Positions 49,200 through 59,868 of a stretch of DNA of 64,000 bases are shown here, piece after piece. The DNA comes from Nakaseomyces glabratus (lineage: Eukaryota; Ascomycota; Saccharomycetes; Saccharomycetales; Saccharomycetaceae). The notes under the pieces were generated by a model. That model had not been told where the DNA came from, did no database searches, and saw only the letters and a program-made list of their open reading frames with translations. The translations under genes were made by a program, and so were the position numbers. Every line of letters starts with the position of its first letter. The first letter of the stretch is position 1. Location: assembly GCF_010111755.1 (NCBI RefSeq), contig NC_088957.1, forward strand, positions 1 to 64,000. Reading direction: 5' to 3'.

Positions 49200-49586
49200 C
49201 TCTGATTTATTATTGCAATATCTTTAGCACTTTGATATATACCTTTAGGATATCTTTCCTACCTAAATTTGATGAATTAGCAATACACTATTAACTCCAG
49301 CCTCTAATATCTCAATAGGTTTCTTTTATATCTTTATTCGACCACATCAATGAGTTATCTGAGCGAATCAGTACCCTCGTATTATTGCGATGAGCTCTCA
49401 AATTTTTCAAATTGTGGAAAGGCCGATGACTTCAAGGGAAACGTCAAACAATGGCAACATAACACAAATCGAAATTAATGAAGAAATGTACGAATTGACT
49501 AGGGCAACCCTAACACATAGTTATTTCCATCATTGAAGTGGATACCACTCTATTATTGGCGTATAACGTTCAGCAGTATCGAAGAT
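49200..49586. promoter_or_regulatory. CWC22-CAB4 divergent promoter with PAC, RRPE-like and Tbf1-type sites
   Basis: A perfect PAC (GCGATGAGCT) is at 49387-49396, followed by an RRPE-like AAATTTTTCA at 49400-49409. It is about 190 bp from each start, so it could serve either gene. AACCCTAA at 49506-49513 matches the Tbf1 consensus and is 74 bp before the CAB4 ATG. No MIF4G-coding remnant is visible on the minus strand. Confidence 0.7.
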
Positions 49587-50462
49587 ATGACGAAGATAGC
49601 ATTAGTTTTAAAGGACTTAGAGGAAATTGATTATTCAGAACTACAGGAACAAGTGCTTCGAAAAGTGATCTTACCAATTGTAAATAAGAGCTCAGTGCTT
49701 GATATAATTCTATTGGATGCTTTTGAAGATTCTGTTCATCTAGATGACGTTTTGGGTAGACTTTACAGTGCCAGCAGAGATGTGCTGGTGTCCAAAGGTT
49801 TGGAGCTGCAGCCAATAAATGTGCTCTTTGGAAGCGAATGGAGTGAGAGTGAACACAGAAAGGATTATATATGGAGTTATTTAGTTACAGAGGAAGGTGC
49901 TGAAATAACTGGATATAAATATGAAAACCATATTCAATATCAAAAATTGAAGATCTCACATAACACTATCCCTCACGGATCGCAACCTGATGGGAATCGT
50001 TACAAAGTTAGTGCACTAGGTGGCACATTCGATCATCTGCATGATGGTCACAAAATATTACTCAGTGTTGCTTCATACTTAACTTCTCAAAGACTAATTG
50101 TCGGTGTTACAGATGAGGAACTACTGGTGAATAAAAAATACCAAGAATTTCTAGAGGATTTCGAAGAAAGATGCAATGGAGTTAATAAGTTTCTGCAGTT
50201 ATTGAAACCCTCTTTGAAAATGGAAGTAGTCGCCATTAGAGATGTCTGTGGTCCTACTGGCACAGTACCTGAGATTGAATGTCTTATCGTAAGTCGAGAG
50301 ACTATTGGCGGGGGTGAAGTAGTTAACAAAACTAGGGCTAGTAAAGGTATGAGCCAATTAGATATCTACGTCGTAAATGTATTAGGTGGTCAAGAAGATG
50401 ATGGCTGGAAGGAAAAGATCAGCAGTACTGATATCAGAAAACGGTTGGCTTCATCGACCTAA
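49587..50462 (+). CDS. CAB4: Phosphopantetheine adenylyltransferase (CoA biosynthesis)
   Basis: A 291-residue enzyme that adds AMP from ATP to 4'-phosphopantetheine to give dephospho-CoA; in yeast it works in the CoA-synthesising complex. The nucleotidyltransferase domain begins near 141 with ALGGTFDHLHDGHK (HxGH-type motif, H152 and H155) and ends with ISSTDIR (278-284), the second nucleotide-binding motif. The N-terminal 140 residues are fungal-specific and poorly conserved. I start at the ATG at 49587; the frame runs up to a TTG at 49533, which is not a credible yeast start. Synteny matches YGR277C. Confidence 0.93.
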   Translation: MTKIALVLKDLEEIDYSELQEQVLRKVILPIVNKSSVLDIILLDAFEDSVHLDDVLGRLYSASRDVLVSKGLELQPINVLFGSEWSESEHRKDYIWSYLVTEEGAEITGYKYENHIQYQKLKISHNTIPHGSQPDGNRYKVSALGGTFDHLHDGHKILLSVASYLTSQRLIVGVTDEELLVNKKYQEFLEDFEERCNGVNKFLQLLKPSLKMEVVAIRDVCGPTGTVPEIECLIVSRETIGGGEVVNKTRASKGMSQLDIYVVNVLGGQEDDGWKEKISSTDIRKRLASST

Positions 50463-50996
50463 TATGCCAATACATCTACAGGTATTCAAATCTTTACACA
50501 CCTTGTAGAAAACTGTTTATACCATTTTCCCTTTACTTGCACAGTTTTCGGTAATAACAAATCAACTGGTCTCTTCAATGGTCTGTTGAGACACAAAATT
50601 TAAGGTTAGTTTTAGGCAACTGTATCTGCAAAACGGGACATCATTAGAGATACTCACCATATTAAAGACTGAGGCGCTAAGACCATTAGGACATGTATAT
50701 TTCTTTAATTAGACCTATTTCCAGTAAATGACATACATATCTTCATCTTCAAAATAAAGTTTATGATTCATCCATATGCTTCTAGTTGTGTAACACGATA
50801 AACAATTTTTCATCGATTAAGCAGATGCCAAAAGGTTAAAATGGTGGTATTACCATGGAACTAATAGACAGCAATGCTTATTTGTAGCGAGTTACCGACG
50901 CTAACACTCTCATTCGAATAATTTATTTCTTTTGAAGAGTGCCAAAACACTAATAGTCCAATCTACCACTTGGCCGCAACTGAGTGCCTATTTTCG
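50463..50996. other. CAB4-RNH70 intergenic region
   Basis: About 530 bp between genes in the same direction. It contains TTTTTCATCGAT at 50806-50817, a degenerate PAC/RRPE-like string about 180 bp before RNH70. No gene seen. Confidence 0.6.
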
Positions 50997-52979
50997 ATGA
51001 GAGATAGCGTAATGGACAAACAGCCCACTGAAAGAGCAATGGAGGCAGACTTGTCACCAACAAAGAGTGCTAACACACCAATTACAAATTGTGAAGATAT
51101 TCCCATTAAGATGATCAATCCATTTCTCAGCAATGACAGCACAACTAACTATACGGTACCAAAACTTCAAGTAGACGACAACGCTACTGTGAATCGCAGT
51201 GTTGCCAGATTAAGTATCAGTGAGGTACCAGTTGTAGAAGTTGAGAATTTCAAAGCCAAGCGAATGACTAATACTGGTAAGAGAAGAAGATCCAGCGCGG
51301 CTATCAGCGCTCCAGGAAGTACTTTGAGATTATCATCACACAGCGATGAGCTTATTGCCGATAGAATTAAAAACAAAGGTAAGAAAAAGAAGAAGAGAGC
51401 TCAAAAACACGATGGTCCACTCAGCATTAAAGTTGGAACAGAAAAACTGGCATCCATTAATGTAATGACAGGACTAATCAAGTACCTTTATGATATTACC
51501 GATGAGCATCGCTGGTGGGAAGAGATTACAGGTAAAAATTCCTTAAAGAAGAATGTTCTCCTGTTTATTCCTGGACTTGAACCCCAGGATTTTGGATTAC
51601 CACAGGATCAGAGGTTTGCTGATAATGTTGATGAATTAGCGACAAAGGGTCTCACAGGGCTAAACCCTTTTGATAACCAGATTACTTTCCCTATGTCTGC
51701 ACCTGGATCAAACACTGCTATATTTTCTGCCTATAATGCATTTATAAATCCACCACTACTACCTAAACAAAGGAGGGAATTACTGAGTGATCTATCTAAA
51801 AAGACTATAACTATCTATGACCTACTTGCATCAGTTGACCAACTTCTAGAGAGAGATTATCCAATTCATGAAGGCACCAAATCATTGACCGATATATTCA
51901 AATCCCAGGTTATTGACATAAACAATGAAGTGAACTCTAAGGCGACATGGAAAAATACCAAGGAATTTGAACATGATGGATCTCACATTTTTGCTCTTGA
52001 TTGTGAAATGTGTAAATGTGAAACAGGATTTATCGTAGCTAGAGTAAGCCTTGTCAATTTTGAGAACGAGGTCATTTATGATGAGTTAGTCATCCCAGAG
52101 GCTCCTATTGTTGATTACGTTACCAAATATAGTGGTATGACTAAAGAAAAGTTGGATGGTGCTACTAAAACTGTGGAACAGGTACAGGATGACTTACTAA
52201 ATATTATCAGTGCAAATGATATTTTGATAGGACACTCACTTTCTAATGATCTGTCTGTTCTACGAATCAGACATCCCAATATAGTTGACACTGCAATAAT
52301 ATATGATCACCAGGGAGGCCCACCTTTCAAACCATCTTTAAAATATCTTGCTAGCGAATATCTAAATAAGGACATTCAGGCTGAAAATGGTGATGATGGT
52401 CATGACTCAATTGAAGATGCCAGAACATGTATGGAATTAACAAAACTAAAAATTCAAAGAGGTATGGCATTTGGATCCCACCTAAGAACGGAAAATATAT
52501 TTGACTTACTTGATGCTCGCGGAATAAAGTCCTTAGTTTTAAACAACACAGTTCCAAAGAGTCATTTCAAGACAGACAGCAACATAGGCACTATATTTTG
52601 TGATAATGACGATGAAGTGTTCAACAGCATTATAAATAACATAGAGCAGTACGATTTTTTTGTTGGTCGACTAAGAGCTCTTGAATTTGCAAGAGGATAT
52701 GCAATACCTAAGAATGGTGTAGTATTAAACCAAGAAGATGTTCTGAAAAACATCTGTGAACAGATCAATAACATTTATGAAAAGGTACCTTCGGGATCAC
52801 TTATCACCATACTGTCAGGTAGTGGCAATACGAAGCAATGGATGGCTTTAATGAATAAGATCAACACATGCAATTCTAAAGAGGAGAGGAAACAACTTCG
52901 AAAAGATTTGAATGAAGAGCTAAAGGATACCATCAAGATTGCTCGTGACGCTGTGGTTGAAATAATAATAAAATCCTAA
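50997..52979 (+). CDS. RNH70: 3'-5' RNA exonuclease (Rex1/Rnh70), DEDDh family
   Basis: A 660-residue nuclear exonuclease that in yeast trims 5S rRNA, 5.8S rRNA precursors and tRNA-Arg precursors. A basic N-terminal region (KNKGKKKKKRAQ near 120) fits nuclear import. The DEDDh exonuclease domain starts with FALDCEMC (D335, E337), continues with GHSLSNDL and ends with HDSIEDAR (H469, D474), so all catalytic residues are present. A C-terminal region of about 180 residues follows. S. cerevisiae Rnh70 is 553 residues; the extra length is mostly N-terminal. The ATG at 50997 is the first in frame; the frame opens with TTG at 50970. An ATG at 51012 is an alternative. Confidence 0.93.
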   Translation: MRDSVMDKQPTERAMEADLSPTKSANTPITNCEDIPIKMINPFLSNDSTTNYTVPKLQVDDNATVNRSVARLSISEVPVVEVENFKAKRMTNTGKRRRSSAAISAPGSTLRLSSHSDELIADRIKNKGKKKKKRAQKHDGPLSIKVGTEKLASINVMTGLIKYLYDITDEHRWWEEITGKNSLKKNVLLFIPGLEPQDFGLPQDQRFADNVDELATKGLTGLNPFDNQITFPMSAPGSNTAIFSAYNAFINPPLLPKQRRELLSDLSKKTITIYDLLASVDQLLERDYPIHEGTKSLTDIFKSQVIDINNEVNSKATWKNTKEFEHDGSHIFALDCEMCKCETGFIVARVSLVNFENEVIYDELVIPEAPIVDYVTKYSGMTKEKLDGATKTVEQVQDDLLNIISANDILIGHSLSNDLSVLRIRHPNIVDTAIIYDHQGGPPFKPSLKYLASEYLNKDIQAENGDDGHDSIEDARTCMELTKLKIQRGMAFGSHLRTENIFDLLDARGIKSLVLNNTVPKSHFKTDSNIGTIFCDNDDEVFNSIINNIEQYDFFVGRLRALEFARGYAIPKNGVVLNQEDVLKNICEQINNIYEKVPSGSLITILSGSGNTKQWMALMNKINTCNSKEERKQLRKDLNEELKDTIKIARDAVVEIIIKS

Positions 52980-53247
52980 TGAAATGTATTTTGCTCACCG
53001 CGATGAATGGCATAAGTTATTTTTTTTGAATTTGCTTGAAAAAGCATATTATGACGACAACGATAACGATAAACTTTATAATTTGTAATATAGCTATTTT
53101 AAAATTGACACGTTATGATAGAACCAATTTATAGAACACAAAATAATATAGTACACATGTAGGAAGTTAATATAATTACATTACTAAACTTTGAATATTA
53201 AAGATCAAAGACTTAGTTGGGCATATTCGCACAGTATTCCAAAACAC

Positions 53248-54060
53248 TTAAGCATCTGTCATCTCAATATCATTATCCTCTTTATTGTTCTCCCCTTCTG
53301 GTGTGACTGTATTACTTACAGGCTCATTTACAGGCTCACTTACGGGATCACCAACCTCATTACCATCCTCCTCTACTATTTCGGACTTTGTTTCATCCTT
53401 GATATCATTCTCTAACAGTTGAGTATCTGATGGTTTTTGACCTTCACTCAAATTCCCAGATTCAGGTGTCTGTACATCACCAAGCTTACTAGCAAGTTCG
53501 TCCTTCTCTATGGCATTGGATTCAGGAGTAACTTCAGTGTCATTAGTTTCATTTTTTGATTCTTCCTCCTTGACTGAAGTTGTACTTTGTTCTTGAGTGT
53601 TAGAATCTGATTGCTTTTCTGTCTCTGTCTCGTTTCTCTTCATCCCACCGGATGTATCTGGTTTAGCATGAGAACTGGAGAAAACTGTATCAGAGCCACC
53701 CACAGCACCACGAATTGCATCCTCTGAAAGGTCATCACCATCTAACTTCTTGCCGAGCTTTTTCTTCTTTTCACTAACTTTAGTTCTATCGAAGTCATCC
53801 ATGTTCAATAATGTAACTGGGTCTTTCTCTATTGGATGGCCCCCATTGCGTTTTTGCCAGGTCTTAAACTTGAAACCATAAAAGCTACTTTCTTTACTCT
53901 CTGATCCGATGCCTATAAGAGGGTCAGAACCATCCCCACCCTGCGAATTCTCAGTGACCTTAACAGGCCTCACCCAGTCATATTCATAATGTATGTTTTC
54001 ATCTTGTGAGGAACCATAGCCACCTTTGTTGGCCCTATGTATCATCGATTCAGCAGTCAT
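53248..54060 (-). CDS. RTT102: Rtt102, subunit of SWI/SNF and RSC remodellers
   Basis: A 270-residue protein. Rtt102 binds the Arp7-Arp9 module of the SWI/SNF and RSC chromatin remodellers. The N-terminal 95 residues are the recognisable part (YEYDWVRPVKV, FYGFKFKTWQKRNGG, DPVTLLNMDDFDRTKV). From about residue 130 the chain is Glu/Asp/Ser/Thr-rich and probably disordered, with EPVSEPVNEPVS-like repeats near the end. S. cerevisiae Rtt102 is 157 residues, so this acidic tail is an extension. Identity rests on the N-terminal motifs and synteny (YGR275W, divergent from TAF1). Confidence 0.88.
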   Translation of the reverse strand: MTAESMIHRANKGGYGSSQDENIHYEYDWVRPVKVTENSQGGDGSDPLIGIGSESKESSFYGFKFKTWQKRNGGHPIEKDPVTLLNMDDFDRTKVSEKKKKLGKKLDGDDLSEDAIRGAVGGSDTVFSSSHAKPDTSGGMKRNETETEKQSDSNTQEQSTTSVKEEESKNETNDTEVTPESNAIEKDELASKLGDVQTPESGNLSEGQKPSDTQLLENDIKDETKSEIVEEDGNEVGDPVSEPVNEPVSNTVTPEGENNKEDNDIEMTDA

Positions 54061-54508
54061 CCTTCACTTGTTTTGTGTATCCAAAATGGTGTCAAAAATT
54101 ATGGGACTTAGTTGCAATTACAAAGTAAACTGCCGTTATCTAGAAACAAATTGTCGATACCGATCCAAGAATATCCAGTTATTTCAGATTGTAGGTGATC
54201 CCAGTTTGAAATTCAGTTAATGTCTGTCATTTGCTGCCATTACTTCTTTTTCCAAAAGTCTGGTGCTCGAAAGCCCTCGATGCCCAGAAGATGAAAAATA
54301 TAGAAAAAGTGACTATGAAATACAATAGTAATGATTTTAAAATAAGGCAAACTGGTCATTAGAACACTAAAAGAAACCTAATTCAATCATCATTGTCAGC
54401 TCTTGTGCCGGCTATATTGGTGTTGTTAAAAAGCTACTACTGCTCAGTTTCTCTTTTAGCCTTTTAGGTAGGCATAGTGACTGAAAACCGTGGAGATAAA
54501 AGCAAGTG
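54061..54508. other. RTT102-TAF1 divergent promoter region
   Basis: About 450 bp; no gene and no clear TATA box. TAF1 and its neighbours are often TATA-less housekeeping genes. Confidence 0.65.
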
Positions 54509-57500
54509 ATGAAAGGCAATAGCAAAGGCAAGAACAAGGATCTATCCAATGAGGACGATGCATACAATGCCATCTTTGCCGGTGACTTTGGTTCTATGGA
54601 AATTGGAAGCTATATAGGCAAAGATGATGAAGGCGCAACAGAGCATTTGCCAGATGCTGTAGATTTTGAGGATGAAGATGAACTAGCGGATGAAGAATTA
54701 CCAGAAGAAGAAGATGTGGTAGGCGAATTTGGTGTTACAAGTCACAATAATAAAGATGACGGTTATATATCGGGTTATGATGGAGGTGAACAGGATCTCT
54801 TCGAAGTTGGTCCCAGCGCAAACGGAGATGCAGACGTCAGGAATCACTTCATGAGCACAATACCGAATGAAAATTCTTCCATGGTGGGTAGCGACCTATC
54901 TAATGAGGAATATCAAGGACAGAATGCTTTATTTATGGGTATCGAACAGAATAATGACTCAATGTACATGGACAATACCCATGCTTTCCCAGCGCCAGAT
55001 AGCGGAAATGCAGAAAGAGTACAGCAACGTCAACAACAAAGGCTAGCTGAATTAGTCAAGAAGGAACAGAAGACTATACTGGAAAAGAAGCTCCTAAAGA
55101 AATATTTCCCTACATTTAGCAAAGGAAAAATTTTAAAGTGGAATAAACTCATTTATAGGAAGACAATGGACTACAACTGGTACTATAAAATTCTTGCTCA
55201 GGAGGATCTTTTGAAACCGTTATTTCCACTAAAACTAAAATTACATGTACAGCCAGATCAGCGGAAGTTATTTGAACTGCCAGAAAACAGGTGGAATATG
55301 ATGTCCAAGGCAAAATCTAAAGAAGGCCAACGAAAGGGCATAGTTTCTGTAGAAATTGAAGATGCTGACTTGGATAACCTGCGAGAAAAGAATGTACAAG
55401 CGAAAGATAATGGTATCTCAGATGAACTAATTATTGCGACCACTGATTGGAATGAAGACCAAATTATTAATGGCCATCTGAATGATGAATCTAAATCAAG
55501 AATGAGTTTTGAAACCAAATCATACGATACTCCTTCAGATTGGAATTGGAATGAAGATGATTTAGTCAATGGTAAACTGAAACAAGCAAACATGGCTGAA
55601 TTGAGCATGAATGATCCAAACCTGTTACTTATTGAAGATAAAAAAAGAATTACTAATATTAACCAGGAGAACAAGGAGAAACAAACTTACGACATCCAGG
55701 CCATCATGAAAAGATTTAACATATCCAACGATGATAAGTACAATATACTGAGACAAGCACATCAAACCAAGATTCGTGCCATTATTTCAAATCTTAATAT
55801 TGAGCACTCCAAACCAGCTGCACGTTTACAATCTCCATTTTACAAAGTTACTGCTCCAAAAAGCCAATTAAGACATTTCCATCGCCCTAATTTCAATAGC
55901 ACAATTAGAGCTGGTACAAATATAGTATTCAGTAAATTAAAGCTCCGTAAAAGAAAACGTGATAAGGGAAAAGATATAAAGGAATCTTTTGCCACTACTC
56001 CTGATTTGACAGTAGGTGATACGGCACCTATATACTTAATGGAGTTCTCAGAAGAAAATCCTTTGGCACTATCCAAATTCGGTATGGGAAACAAGTTAAT
56101 TAACTACTATAGAAAAATTTCTGAAGAAGATACTTTGAGACCAAAATTACCTGTTGGTGAAACACATGTGCTTGGTGTACAGGACAAATCTCCATTTTGG
56201 AACTTTGGCTTGGTAGAGCCCGGTCATATCGTGCCGACCCTGTATAATAACATGTTAAGAGCACCAGTATTCAAACATGAGGTGTCGGGGACTGATTTCC
56301 TACTTGTGAGAAGCACGGGTAACGGCATCAGTAATAGATTTTACTTGAGAAATATTAATCATTTATTTACTGTCGGTCAGACATTTCCGGTGGATGAAAT
56401 TCCTGGTCCGAACTCTAGAAGAGTTACTTCAATGAAAGCTATTAGATTAAGAATGATTGTTTACAGACTGTTGAACAAGGCTTCAACTAGATCTATATCC
56501 ATTGATCCCATTGCTGTGCACTTCCCGGAAGCTGAGTATGGCCAAAATAGACAAAAAATCAAAGAGTTTATGAAATATCAAAGAGAAGGTCCAGATAAAG
56601 GTTTATGGAGGTTAAAAGAAGGTGAACCACTTTTGGATGGTGAAAATATCAAAAAATTACTAACGCCTGAACAAGTTGCTGAAGTTGAAGTTATGGGCCA
56701 TGGTATTCAGAATCAAGACGACAATGAAGTATTTAATTTTGACAATGACCTAGTGAAGCTAGAAGAGAGCTTAACACCCTGGAATATAAGCAAGAATTTT
56801 ATCAATGCCACACAAATGAGGGCGATGGTACAAATTCATGGGGCGGGTGACCCAACTGGCTGCGGAGAAGGATTTTCATTCTTAAAAACCTCAATGAAAG
56901 GAGGGTTTTTGAAATCTACAACTTCCTTAGCAAACCTAGCAGCGTCTTCGCCAGCTCCTGCAACAAAAAAAGGCTCTTCCTCAAGTGGATACTCATACAA
57001 CGTTGCTCAACAGCAGAAAGTATACGAGGATGAGATCACAAGAACCTGGTATACACACACAAAAAGCTTAAGTATCTCTAATCCCTTTGAAGAGATTAAC
57101 GACCCTGATGAAGTTAATGAAACTAACAGATATATCAGAAACAAGAGAAAAGATGGGCGTGTTCTTCGCATTGTACGTAAAAAAAGGGATGAAAACGGGA
57201 TAATACAAAGGCAAACGGTGATAATAAAGGATCCCAGAATCATTCAGGGATATTTGAAGCGGAAGGAGAAACAACGTAAGGATAATCTAAATGTTGATAA
57301 ATTACTTGAAGAAACGGATACCGATATCCATAACATTGAGGATATAGAGATGCAAAAGAAGATACTTGAAACTGAACTTGCCAATCTAGAGAAATCGCAG
57401 CAACGAAGAGCTCGCCTGAATCTAAAGAAAAGTGAAGGTAAAGTTGGTAAAGGTGCAAAGAACACTTCTAGACGTTGTGCTACTTGTGGCCAAGTAGGCC

Positions 57501-57628
57501 ACATCAGAACAAACAAATCCTGCCCAATGTATTACAGTGATAACGGACCGGGAGGCAGAAATGCACCAGGTGATACTCCTTCGGCAGCAACTCCAGATGT
57601 GACAGCTACACCACCAGCAAATATATAG
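54509..57628 (+). CDS. TAF1: TFIID subunit Taf1
   Basis: A 1039-residue scaffold of TFIID that contacts TBP, Taf7 and promoter DNA (S. cerevisiae 1066). The acidic N-terminus (about 1-110, with DAIFAGDFG-like and DEDELADEELPEEE segments) fits the TAND region that occupies the TBP surface. The conserved central domain (DUF3591) spans roughly 330-790, including DYNWYYKILA upstream and WNISKNFINATQMRAMVQIHG near its end. A zinc knuckle CATCGQVGHIRTNKSC (CX2CX4HX6C) is at about 990-1005. There is no bromodomain, as in other yeasts. I use the ATG at 54509; the frame opens one codon earlier with GTG. Synteny matches YGR274C. Confidence 0.96.
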   Translation: MKGNSKGKNKDLSNEDDAYNAIFAGDFGSMEIGSYIGKDDEGATEHLPDAVDFEDEDELADEELPEEEDVVGEFGVTSHNNKDDGYISGYDGGEQDLFEVGPSANGDADVRNHFMSTIPNENSSMVGSDLSNEEYQGQNALFMGIEQNNDSMYMDNTHAFPAPDSGNAERVQQRQQQRLAELVKKEQKTILEKKLLKKYFPTFSKGKILKWNKLIYRKTMDYNWYYKILAQEDLLKPLFPLKLKLHVQPDQRKLFELPENRWNMMSKAKSKEGQRKGIVSVEIEDADLDNLREKNVQAKDNGISDELIIATTDWNEDQIINGHLNDESKSRMSFETKSYDTPSDWNWNEDDLVNGKLKQANMAELSMNDPNLLLIEDKKRITNINQENKEKQTYDIQAIMKRFNISNDDKYNILRQAHQTKIRAIISNLNIEHSKPAARLQSPFYKVTAPKSQLRHFHRPNFNSTIRAGTNIVFSKLKLRKRKRDKGKDIKESFATTPDLTVGDTAPIYLMEFSEENPLALSKFGMGNKLINYYRKISEEDTLRPKLPVGETHVLGVQDKSPFWNFGLVEPGHIVPTLYNNMLRAPVFKHEVSGTDFLLVRSTGNGISNRFYLRNINHLFTVGQTFPVDEIPGPNSRRVTSMKAIRLRMIVYRLLNKASTRSISIDPIAVHFPEAEYGQNRQKIKEFMKYQREGPDKGLWRLKEGEPLLDGENIKKLLTPEQVAEVEVMGHGIQNQDDNEVFNFDNDLVKLEESLTPWNISKNFINATQMRAMVQIHGAGDPTGCGEGFSFLKTSMKGGFLKSTTSLANLAASSPAPATKKGSSSSGYSYNVAQQQKVYEDEITRTWYTHTKSLSISNPFEEINDPDEVNETNRYIRNKRKDGRVLRIVRKKRDENGIIQRQTVIIKDPRIIQGYLKRKEKQRKDNLNVDKLLEETDTDIHNIEDIEMQKKILETELANLEKSQQRRARLNLKKSEGKVGKGAKNTSRRCATCGQVGHIRTNKSCPMYYSDNGPGGRNAPGDTPSAATPDVTATPPANI

Positions 57629-58191
57629 ATTAGCAAAGTCTGTATTTATAGAGGACAATCATATAGCATAGTATTCCTACAACACTGATCCCATTGGGGT
57701 TTGACCAATACTGCATATAGTCATAAAAAACGATACGCGTTAAACGAATTTTTTTTCTTGTTTCTTGGTGAAAAGTGTCAAAGTCGGCGTAGTGATCACG
57801 AACTGCTGAAAAATTTCTCGAGAATCAATCAAATAAGGCACTGGTTTAACTGGAATTGGACGTGTTTCGCATTGGAATATATATTTGGAAAGCCATATTG
57901 GTGATTTAATAGGTGTCATCAAGCTCTAAAGTTTCATCTGATATTCACATTGATCTGAAGCCGGTGCTTTTGATTGTATTTGCAGATTAATTTTTTTTAT
58001 CTCTCTGGAGAAATTATCGAATAGGGTGTCGGGAACTAGAAGGTGAATTGTTCCTTTATAAAAGGTAAAGTAGGACTAATCATTGCAAAAATTATTCACC
58101 CTGAAGCAATTTTCTTTCTTCGTGATCTATAAAAGTATTACAGACTTGAGCCAGTTTTCCCAGACATTTCTCAATAAGAAGATATAAAACA
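57629..58191. other. TAF1-LCB1 intergenic region
   Basis: About 560 bp between genes in the same direction. AT-rich, no gene seen. In S. cerevisiae these two genes lie on different chromosomes. Confidence 0.65.
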
Positions 58192-59868
58192 ATGGATGCT
58201 CCAAGAGTCAGCATCTCAAGCGTGCTTCCACAATATGTCCCTGTTCCTGTGTTCCTAAGCACATCATTTGCATACATTTGTTTCTTTGTTAACGATGTGT
58301 CTGCGAAGATTCCAGGTGGTGCTTATGTCATATCATATATTAAGAAATCTCATCGTGATGATCCCTATAGAACGGCTATAGAATTGGGTTTGCTGATATA
58401 TGCACTGGTGTACTATTTTTCGAAACCGCAACATAAAAAAGGATTACAAGCTAGCAAGCCAAACTTATCAGCCCAAGAAGTGGAGGCTATGATTGAAGAA
58501 TGGGAACCTGAGCCTATGGTTGATGATTCATTGACTGAATTTCAAAATTGGAGACTAGACAAAATCCCAGTCATGAAAGATTCTGGTGTTGAAACTCGTG
58601 TCACTTTTACAAGAAGCAATGGCAAAGAAACTTTTGAGAATGTCCTAAATATGAGTACGAATAACTTCTTACAATTGTCGAAAACTGAAAGAGTAGTTAA
58701 TACCGCCAAGACCACCATTAAAAATTACGGTGTAGGTGCTTGTGGTCCAGCTGGTTTTTACGGTAATCAAGATGTACATTACCACTTGGAATATGAGTTA
58801 GCTAAGTTTTTTGGAACCGATAGTGCTGTACTGTATGGTCAAGATTTTTGTGTTGCAGCCTCTGTTATTCCTGCATTCACAAAACGTGGTGATATATTAG
58901 TAGCAGATAACGATGTATCATTAGCGGTTCAAAATGCCTTACAATTAAGCAGATCTACTGTTTACTACTATGAACATAACAACATGGAATCATTGGAAAA
59001 CCTTCTAGCCGAACTCACTGAAGCTGAGAAAAAAGATAAGCCACCTGCTATTCCTAGAAAGTTTATTGTAACTGAAGCAATCTTCACTAATACTGGTGAT
59101 ATTGCACCACTACCAGAACTAACAAAATTAAAGAGAAAGTATAAGTTTAGGTTATTTGTTGACGAAACCCTCTCCCTTGGTGTCTTGGGTGCTTCAGGTC
59201 GTGGCTTACCAGAGCATTTTAACATGGACCGTGCTCGCTCTATTGATATAACCGTTGGCTCTCTTGCAAATGCACTTGGTTCTTCAGGAGGCTTTGTGCT
59301 AGGTGATCATGTTATGTCTCAGCATCAACATATTGGTTCCAATGCCTACTGTTTCTCTGCCTCTTTACCAGCTTATACCACTACAACCGCGACAGAAACT
59401 CTGAAGATGTTAGCTGAAGATAATTCAGCAGTTCAGAAAGTACACGGACTCAGTCGTCAATTGTTTGATTTCTTCAACAACGATAAAGATCTGATGGCTT
59501 ATGTACAGGTGAAATCCAGTGTCCACTCCCCTATTTTGCATTTGGAGTTGTTGGATGATTTCAGAATGGACAAGTTCGGTTATAACAAAGATCAACTTTT
59601 CCAAATTGTAAGCTCATTACAAAAAAAATGTATTACAAATAAGTATATTGAGCCATATGAAAACGAAGAGAAGTTCTTACAAGAAATTGTGGATTTTGTA
59701 TTGGAGAAGTACAACATTCTCATCACCAGAAACACCATTGTGTTGAAGTCAGAAAGCGTCCCTATTGTGCCCAGCTTAAAAATATCTTGCACAGCCAATA
59801 TGTCCTCCAGTGAAGTGGAACAAGCATGTCATGCTGTTAAAGAAGCACTGTTGAATTACTGCAACTAA
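58192..59868 (+). CDS. LCB1: Serine palmitoyltransferase subunit Lcb1
   Basis: A 558-residue ER membrane protein, the same length as S. cerevisiae Lcb1. With Lcb2 it condenses serine and palmitoyl-CoA, the first step of sphingolipid synthesis. The N-terminus holds a membrane segment (about 60-85). The aminotransferase fold carries GVGACGPAGFYG with Cys184, the position equivalent to the cysteine mutated in human sensory neuropathy. The motif VGSLANALGSSGGF (near 355-368) lacks the PLP-binding lysine that Lcb2 has, as expected for the non-catalytic subunit. The S. cerevisiae gene is on chromosome XIII (YMR296C). Confidence 0.97.
   Translation: MDAPRVSISSVLPQYVPVPVFLSTSFAYICFFVNDVSAKIPGGAYVISYIKKSHRDDPYRTAIELGLLIYALVYYFSKPQHKKGLQASKPNLSAQEVEAMIEEWEPEPMVDDSLTEFQNWRLDKIPVMKDSGVETRVTFTRSNGKETFENVLNMSTNNFLQLSKTERVVNTAKTTIKNYGVGACGPAGFYGNQDVHYHLEYELAKFFGTDSAVLYGQDFCVAASVIPAFTKRGDILVADNDVSLAVQNALQLSRSTVYYYEHNNMESLENLLAELTEAEKKDKPPAIPRKFIVTEAIFTNTGDIAPLPELTKLKRKYKFRLFVDETLSLGVLGASGRGLPEHFNMDRARSIDITVGSLANALGSSGGFVLGDHVMSQHQHIGSNAYCFSASLPAYTTTTATETLKMLAEDNSAVQKVHGLSRQLFDFFNNDKDLMAYVQVKSSVHSPILHLELLDDFRMDKFGYNKDQLFQIVSSLQKKCITNKYIEPYENEEKFLQEIVDFVLEKYNILITRNTIVLKSESVPIVPSLKISCTANMSSSEVEQACHAVKEALLNYCN

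Noticed and set aside
49533..49586. N-terminal extension of CAB4
   Set aside because: The added 18 codons start with TTG and have no match to Cab4; the ATG at 49587 gives a normal length.
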